From positions 1 to 17,973 of the forward strand of contig JAJZRD010000052.1 of the NCBI GenBank assembly GCA_021845945.1: a stretch of DNA of 17,973 nt, written 5' to 3'. The notes under the pieces are model-generated. The model had not been told where the DNA came from, did not search any database, and saw only the letters and a program-made list of their open reading frames with translations. Source of the DNA: Chloroflexota bacterium. GTDB taxonomy: Bacteria; Chloroflexota; UBA6077. Below, in pieces: positions 13,651 through 17,973 of this stretch. Positions within the stretch are counted from its first letter, which is position 1; every line of letters begins with the position of its first letter. A program made the position numbers and the translations under genes.

Positions 13651-13666
13651 GGAAACCTCCTATTCT

Positions 13667-13681
13667 CTTACGCTGTGTAAG
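13667..13681 (-). promoter_or_regulatory. BlaI-type operator upstream of the DUF2318 transport operon
   Basis: CTTACGCTGTGTAAG is a dyad of the form CTTAC-N5-GTAAG and matches the box upstream of blaI at 13 of 15 positions. It lies 17 bases before the ATG at 13650, in the 57-base gap after the M56 gene. TTGCTC upstream and TACACA within the box are possible promoter elements but neither pairing is strong. Confidence 0.65.
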
Positions 13682-13707
13682 ACTATCGAGCAAATCAGTG
13701 AGGGTCG

Positions 13708-14673
13708 CTATTGGGGCTGCCCGAGGCCACCACCGGGCAGAATGCAGCTGGCGCTGCCCGCGCAGCAGCTGCCCCCGGCCGGGGCCGACCGCTCCGCGGC
13801 GTACCCGGAACCCACCGATGTCACCAGCACCACTGCCACCGCCGCCAGGCTCGCCACGATCTTCCACCGCCCCAGGGGAGCTCGCCGATGCGCCGGCTCG
13901 GTCAGATGCCGAATCCGCTCGCCCACCACGCTGAAGGGCCCCACCGCCGCCGCCGCCAGCTCCGACACCGGCCGGTGGGCGGCGCTGCGGCAGATCTTGA
14001 GGATCGCGCCGGCCAGGGGACGGGGCGACAGCCGTTCCACCACCTCGGCGTCGGCGGATAGCTCCTTGTCCAGAAGGTATCGGTCCCGCAGCTCCGCCGC
14101 CACCGGCAGCAGGAAGAGGGCGCCGGCCATCGTCCGGCTGATCAGCACCTTCAGGGGGTCCCGGTGGTGCAGATGGGAGACCTCGTGGAGCAGCACTGCC
14201 CGCAGCTCCCGCCGGGTGAGGGTGCGGGCCATCCCGGAGCTGAGGCAGATGCGGGGCGACAGGAAACCGTAGCAGAAGCCGTAGGGAGCCGCGTCCAGGA
14301 CGTAGGTGAGGCGGCCCCCGACGCCCAACTGCGCCGCCAGCCGTACCAGCCGCCGTGGGGGCGTCGATGCTCGCGACTCCAGCCGGTGCACCAGCCGTCG
14401 GGTGGATCGGATCTGGCTTCCCATCACCAACAGGCCGGCGGCCAGCCCGCTGGCGATGATCGCCACCGCGAGGGCCGCAGCGCCCCGGGCCAGATGCATC
14501 AGCATCGGATCCCGAGCGCAGGCTTGCAGGCAGGCGGAGGCCAGGGGAATCAGTACCGACTGGCACAGCACCGCGGCCGCCCCCAGTCCGGGGATGCCCA
14601 GGGCCAACCCCAGGATGAACACGGCCTTGAAGGAGCTGACGGGGAGACGGAGGGGCCTGGCCTGCGCGATCAT
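13708..14673 (-). CDS. M56-family (BlaR1/MecR1-like) membrane metalloprotease without a beta-lactam sensor domain
   Basis: A 321-residue integral membrane protease. The zinc motif H163-E-V-S-H167 with E204 in DKELSADAEV is intact and sits in the cytosolic loop between spans, as in BlaR1. In that system the protease is activated by an outside signal and leads to cleavage of the BlaI repressor. Spans lie at about 14-46, 64-86, 180-195 and 271-291. BlaR1 has about 260 more residues forming a penicillin-binding sensor; here only a short tail with C303-C304 and C310 follows the last span, so the signal must differ. It overlaps the blaI gene by 4 bases (ATGA). An alternative ATG lies 9 bases earlier. 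A metal or thiol signal is a guess from the cysteines and the neighbouring operon. Confidence 0.9.
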   Translation of the reverse strand: MIAQARPLRLPVSSFKAVFILGLALGIPGLGAAAVLCQSVLIPLASACLQACARDPMLMHLARGAAALAVAIIASGLAAGLLVMGSQIRSTRRLVHRLESRASTPPRRLVRLAAQLGVGGRLTYVLDAAPYGFCYGFLSPRICLSSGMARTLTRRELRAVLLHEVSHLHHRDPLKVLISRTMAGALFLLPVAAELRDRYLLDKELSADAEVVERLSPRPLAGAILKICRSAAHRPVSELAAAAVGPFSVVGERIRHLTEPAHRRAPLGRWKIVASLAAVAVVLVTSVGSGYAAERSAPAGGSCCAGSASCILPGGGLGQPQ

Positions 14674-15125
14674 TCTCTCCATCCCCGCTGCACCCTGCGA
14701 TGGACCAGCTCCTCCAGCGTCGCCAGCTCCTCCGGAGCCATCTCGTCCACCACGTCCACGAACTGGGCGATGGCCGAAGCGCCGAAGTCGTGCACCAATC
14801 CGGCAACCACGGTGCGGGAGACCCGATCGAGGAAGGCCTGGCGGCTCTCCAGGGCCGAGTAGAGGAAGGCCTTGGAGACCCGGTGTCGGGCGAGCAGCCG
14901 CTTCTCCACCAGCCGGTTCATGACGGTCATGACGGTCTTGTAGTTGTGCTCCGGGCCGAGGACGTCGCACACCTCCTGGACGGAGGCCTCGCCCAGCTGC
15001 CAGGCCGCCTCCATGACGGCGGCCTCCAGCTCGCCCAGCACCCGCTCCAGGCCGGTTCCGCCGAGCCTGAAGGCCCGAACGGTGGCTGCACGACTGGCTC
15101 CGTTGCCGGTTCCCTCTTCGACCAT
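14670..15125 (-). CDS. BlaI/MecI/CopY-family transcriptional repressor
   Basis: A 151-residue winged-helix repressor. Family features run from LGELEAAVMEAAW (about 30-42) through SVQEVCDVLG (48-57) and the recognition region NYKTVMTVMNRLVEKRLLAR (61-80) to the wing HRVSKAFLYSAL (81-92). The C-terminal helices (about 95-148) mediate dimerisation and contain the region where family members are cleaved on induction. An extra N-terminal tail of about 25 residues precedes the domain. GAAGGGGA lies just upstream of the ATG. It is translationally coupled to the M56 protease gene. Its likely operator lies in its own promoter and again before the DUF2318 transport operon, so it probably represses both. 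Confidence 0.93.
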   Translation of the reverse strand: MVEEGTGNGASRAATVRAFRLGGTGLERVLGELEAAVMEAAWQLGEASVQEVCDVLGPEHNYKTVMTVMNRLVEKRLLARHRVSKAFLYSALESRQAFLDRVSRTVVAGLVHDFGASAIAQFVDVVDEMAPEELATLEELVHRRVQRGWRE

Positions 15126-15174
15126 TCCCCTTCTCCGAAGGTGGTGGACGGTTCCCCCTGTGTAAGGGGTGGTT

Positions 15175-15210
15175 CTTACGCATTGTAAGAGGATCGAGGA
15201 CCGCCGTCAA
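15175..15210 (-). promoter_or_regulatory. blaI promoter with embedded BlaI-type operator
   Basis: On the minus strand TTGACG (complement at 15205-15210) is followed after 17 bases by TACAAT (complement at 15182-15187), a strong promoter. The -10 box lies inside the dyad CTTACGCATTGTAAG (15175-15189), so bound repressor would exclude RNA polymerase. A further half-site GTAAG lies at 15162-15166. This is the standard autoregulation layout for this family. Confidence 0.72.
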
Positions 15211-15279
15211 CTACTCCCAAAACGGCCCTCTCGGTAACATTTTCATTTGAGTTGACACGGAGGGCAGGTCACCCCAAGC

Positions 15280-15606
15280 TTGCGGGCCAGATCAGCCCGA
15301 GAAGCGCACTCTGGCATCGTCGAGCGTCTGATCGACGCCTACCAGCCGGAGCGCATCTACCTCTTCGGTTCCAAGGCGCGCGGCGACTACGGGCCAGATA
15401 GCGACTTCGACCTGCTGGTCGTCGTCCCCGATACGGCGCCAGACGAGCGCAAACGCAGCCAGCTTGCCTATCAAGCGCTTCGAGGCACAGGGACGGCCGC
15501 GGACATCCTGGTCTGGACCGAGGAGCGCTTCGAGAGCCGGCTTCATCTGGCTGCCTCGCTTCCGGCCACTGTCGTGCGTGAGGGGAGGCTGTTGCATGCC
15601 GCATGA
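15280..15606 (+). CDS. MNT-type nucleotidyltransferase (MntA-like antitoxin)
   Basis: A 108-residue minimal nucleotidyltransferase. The signature G30-S31, ten residues, then D42-F-D44 (GSKARGDYGPDSDFDLLVVV) is complete, so the catalytic metal ligands are present. Such proteins usually pair with a HEPN protein; MntA AMPylates the HepT RNase toxin to silence it. The TTG at 15280 is the only start that keeps the normal N-terminus (an in-frame stop lies at 15253), but it lacks a good ribosome site. TTGACA at 15252-15257 is a possible -35 box with a poor -10. The following HEPN frame overlaps by 11 bases but is truncated, so this antitoxin may be orphaned. Confidence 0.85.
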   Translation: MRARSAREAHSGIVERLIDAYQPERIYLFGSKARGDYGPDSDFDLLVVVPDTAPDERKRSQLAYQALRGTGTAADILVWTEERFESRLHLAASLPATVVREGRLLHAA

Positions 15607-15766
15607 CCCAGTGCTTGCCGTGCCCTTGACCGGCTACGCCTGGAGATTTCGTTATCCAGGAGAGCCCGAAGAGCCGCCGGTTGCTGAAGCCCGGGAGGCT
15701 CTCGCCCTCGCCCGAGAGGTCTACGAGGCCGTCATCAGTCGCCTGCCCCAGGATGTCCGGCCGTAA
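15596..15766 (+). pseudogene. truncated HEPN-domain protein (HepT-like remnant)
   Basis: A 56-residue frame matching only the last third of small HEPN proteins: LTGYAWRFRYPGEPEEPPVAEA followed by a final helix, ALALAREVYEAVISRLPQDV. Full-length partners are about 130 residues. The N-terminal helices and the catalytic R-x4-6-H motif that give RNase activity are absent. GAGGGGAGG about 7 bases upstream of the ATG means the fragment may still be translated, but toxin activity is not expected. The start overlaps the nucleotidyltransferase stop codon by 11 bases, in the usual antitoxin-toxin order. The join at MPHDPVLA suggests an in-frame deletion of the 5' part. Confidence 0.75.
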
Positions 15767-15768
15767 CT

Positions 15769-15903
15769 CGCCCTGCCGATGCCGTGATCCTCGGACGCGG
15801 CCACAGCCCCGTCGCGGAAGGTTATGCCAGGAAGGCGGGCATCATGTACTCGACCGGCGGCGATCTCACGTCCCTGGCGAAGGCCGTGGGCGCGACCTCG
15901 TGA
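15769..15903 (+). pseudogene. possible gene fragment of unknown family
   Basis: In the frame ending at 15903 the translation is protein-like: DAVILGRGHSPVAEGYARKA then GIMYSTGGDLTSLAKAVGATS. It has no ribosome site and no recognisable start other than a GTG at 15784. It lies between the truncated HEPN gene and the polymerase gene. It may be the 3' end of a gene lost by the same rearrangement that damaged its neighbour. I cannot name the family. Confidence 0.25.
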
Positions 15904-15922
15904 ATCCCGGAATCCGTCTGTC

Positions 15923-17973
15923 TCAACGAAAATTGTGGCTTGGAGGGGTAGCCAGATCGAGCCTCCTCGGTTCCGGAGAAGATGGGAATGAAGGTGTCGC
16001 CTCCACAGGCAGCACGACGTCCGCCTCGGGCGGATCGTTGGGGTTGCCCGGGTACGACTGCCGGAGGAGCGGCCGTGGCAGGAGGGCACCTATCACCTCG
16101 GCAAGGGGGGTAACCCGAACTGCCAGGAGGTTGAGGGTACCCGAACTGATCTGGATGTTGCCTTCTAAGCACAGGTAGGGCTCGCCGCGAAGTACGCTCC
16201 GCTCCGCATCGTACAGGTCGGGGCGAATGACTACGTTGGTCAGGCCGGTCTCATCCTCCAACAGGAGGAAGAGGAATCCTTTGGCGGTTCCAGGCCGCTG
16301 GCGGCATACCACCAGCCCGGCGGTGCGAACGCGGGAGCCGTCCGTCTGGCTCCTCAGACCGGCCGAGGTTAGGATATCCCCCGGCAGACGATTGCGCAGC
16401 AGCCCAAGCGGATGAAAGCTGGGCGAAAGCTTGAGCACGCTGTAGTCGGCCACCATGCGATCCCAGTCGTTCATCTCTTTCAGGGAAACCATGTCCTGAT
16501 CGATGGGCAGATCGAGGGCGAGCTGCCGCTGCCTGTGGATTCCACGTCTCGGGCCCCGCGCCTGGAATCGCTCGACGCCGGGCGTTGGCTGTGAGGCGTG
16601 GAACTGCGGCACGAGCAAGCCGAGCTGCCAGAGGAGCTCGCGGCGGCTCAGGCCGAACTCTCCGAGCGCGCCCACGGTGATCAGCTTCTCCACCACGGTA
16701 TAGGGGAGGCCGGTTCGTCGGAGCAAATCGTTCAGCGATCGGTACGGACCGTTCGGCTCGCGCTCGGCAACTATGGCCCCGGCCACATCTTCGCCAATAC
16801 CCTGCACGGTCGTGAGACCCAGCAGGATGTGCCCATCCCTCGGCTTGCAGCCGGCAGCGCTGCGGTTGATCGACACCTGCATCACCGAAAGCCCATGACG
16901 TTTGGCATCCCCGACCAACACGTGGGGTGAGTAGAAGCCCATGGGCTGGTTATTGAAGAGCGCGGCGTAGTACTCGGTAGGGTAGTAGTGCCGCAGCCAG
17001 GCGGACTGGTACGCCAGGATGGCAAAAGCATACGCATGGCTCTTCGGAAAGCCAAACTCCGAGAATCCGAGGAGCTTCTCGAAGATCGATTGCGCGACCT
17101 CTGCTGCCACACCCTTCGCACGAGCACCGCTGAGAAAACTCTCGCGGAACTTCTCCATGGCGGCGTGAGAGCGACGGCGGCTCATGGCACGGCGAAACTG
17201 GTCGGCCTGGCCGGGGGTAAACCCCCCGACGGCTATCGCCACCTCCAGGACCTGATCCTGGTAAAGCACGACACCCAGGGTATCGCTGAGCAGATCGTCG
17301 AGCAGCGGGTGGTCAGCATGGGGCCGATAGGCAGGGTTCCGGCGCTGCGCTTCGCGACGCCGCACGTATGGGTTCACCGCGTTGGCAACGATCGGGCCGG
17401 GGCGAACAATGGCTACCTGGACCGCTAAATCGTCCAGATTTCGGGGCTGGGTACGCGGTAGCATCTGGATCTGTGCCCGGCTCTCGATCTGAAACATGCC
17501 AACCGTGTCCCCCCGGCAGACCGCGTCGTAGACGGCAGGATCCTCGTAGGAAACGGCGCCGAGGTCCACCTTCTCACCGCGGCTCTCCCAGATCAGCTCC
17601 AGACACTCCTCCACCAGTGAGAGCATGCCGAGGGCCAGGAAGTCGATCTTGATGAAGCGTGCGTCGTCGCAGGAGTCCTTGTCCCACTGGCAGACGAATC
17701 GCCCCTCCATGGCGGCCGGCTGCACCGGCACCAGCTCGATCAACGGGCGGGAGGAGATGATCATCCCACCCACGTGCTGGCCTACGTGGCGTGGAAAGCC
17801 ATCTATCTGCTCTGCCAGGTCCATCAGGTAACCCCAAAGGGGGCCCTCGGCCTGGCCCTGGAACTCCGGGAGACGATCCAGCTCCGTGCGAATCGAGCTC
17901 GCTTCCCCTCCCTCCGACAGTCGAGCGAGCTTGTCGATGGCCGCGGGAGGCAGGTCAAGCACCTTGCCGAGAT
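15923..17973 (-). CDS. dnaE2: error-prone DNA polymerase, DnaE2/ImuC type (C-terminal part, runs off the window)
   Basis: At least 683 residues of a bacterial replicative-type (family C) polymerase alpha subunit; the PHP domain and first two catalytic aspartates lie beyond the right edge. Counting from the codon at 17962, the window holds HVGQHVGGMIISSRPL (59-74), the third catalytic aspartate D107 in FIKIDFLALGML, LPRTQPRNLDDLAVQVAIVRPG, and FGFPKSHAYAFAILAYQSAW, which resembles DnaE2 more than DnaE1. LFNNQPMGFYSPHVLVGDAK is likewise DnaE2-like. A helix-hairpin-helix region follows, then an OB-fold (AGLVVCRQRPGTAKGFLFLL). The short C-terminus lacks the tau-binding domain of DnaE1. Its role is translesion synthesis in DNA damage. 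No ImuA or ImuB partner is visible here; upstream genes are outside the window. Confidence 0.9.
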   Translation of the reverse strand, partial: LGKVLDLPPAAIDKLARLSEGGEASSIRTELDRLPEFQGQAEGPLWGYLMDLAEQIDGFPRHVGQHVGGMIISSRPLIELVPVQPAAMEGRFVCQWDKDSCDDARFIKIDFLALGMLSLVEECLELIWESRGEKVDLGAVSYEDPAVYDAVCRGDTVGMFQIESRAQIQMLPRTQPRNLDDLAVQVAIVRPGPIVANAVNPYVRRREAQRRNPAYRPHADHPLLDDLLSDTLGVVLYQDQVLEVAIAVGGFTPGQADQFRRAMSRRRSHAAMEKFRESFLSGARAKGVAAEVAQSIFEKLLGFSEFGFPKSHAYAFAILAYQSAWLRHYYPTEYYAALFNNQPMGFYSPHVLVGDAKRHGLSVMQVSINRSAAGCKPRDGHILLGLTTVQGIGEDVAGAIVAEREPNGPYRSLNDLLRRTGLPYTVVEKLITVGALGEFGLSRRELLWQLGLLVPQFHASQPTPGVERFQARGPRRGIHRQRQLALDLPIDQDMVSLKEMNDWDRMVADYSVLKLSPSFHPLGLLRNRLPGDILTSAGLRSQTDGSRVRTAGLVVCRQRPGTAKGFLFLLLEDETGLTNVVIRPDLYDAERSVLRGEPYLCLEGNIQISSGTLNLLAVRVTPLAEVIGALLPRPLLRQSYPGNPNDPPEADVVLPVEATPSFPSSPEPRRLDLATPPSHNFR

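Noticed and set aside
13034..14806. A 975-residue minus-strand frame that would fuse extra N-terminal sequence to the permease
   Set aside because: The extra 591 residues read through the DUF2318 and M56 genes in the wrong frame; the permease starts naturally at 13033.
13708..15125. Beta-lactam resistance locus
   Set aside because: The protease has no penicillin-binding sensor domain and no beta-lactamase is present; the neighbouring operon is transport-like.

Overview
The window is high-GC bacterial chromosome with no rRNA, tRNA, CRISPR or insertion sequence. Gene style (several TTG/GTG starts, strong AGGAGG-type ribosome sites, GC-rich intergenic hairpins) and gene content (aldehyde ferredoxin oxidoreductase, M42 peptidase, HU with basic tails, DnaE2-type polymerase, many small conserved hypotheticals) suggest a Chloroflexota-like, probably anaerobic or thermophilic, uncultured bacterium. 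That assignment is inference from gene style, not a database result.

Layout. 98-940 (-): class II ketose-bisphosphate aldolase with a visible promoter, operator-like inverted repeat and structured leader. 1295-3293: three unrecognised proteins, two convergent around a perfect palindrome and two divergent around an 82-bp inverted-repeat element. 3450-5695 (+): HU-type nucleoid protein, a strong hairpin, then an M42 aminopeptidase closely followed by a cyclase-family hydrolase. 5732-7591 (-): tungsten-type aldehyde ferredoxin oxidoreductase. 7749-7967 (-): tiny membrane protein. 8121-10393 (+): MerR regulator plus a two-gene DrrAB-like drug/lipid exporter, with a compact promoter/operator. 10499-11058 (+): decayed class I glutamine amidotransferase-like hydrolase (peptidase C26), broken by an internal deletion and frameshift.

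15125-11069 (-), the most interesting part: a BlaI-type repressor and an M56 (BlaR1-like) membrane protease without a beta-lactam sensor domain, followed on the same strand by a DUF2318 cysteine-motif membrane protein, an FtsX/MacB-type permease with a periplasmic CxxC, and a MacB/LolD-type ATPase. The last three resemble the DUF2318-permease-ATPase core of the Campylobacter p19 iron-uptake locus. Two near-identical 15-bp boxes (CTTAC-N5-GTAAG) lie upstream of blaI, where one contains the -10 element of a good promoter, and upstream of the DUF2318 gene. This predicts one regulon: the protease senses a signal, cleaves the repressor, and releases both its own operon and the transporter.

15280-15766 (+): MNT nucleotidyltransferase antitoxin and a HEPN remnant that has lost the catalytic N-terminal part. 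15923-17973 (-): C-terminal part of a DnaE2-type DNA polymerase running off the window edge.
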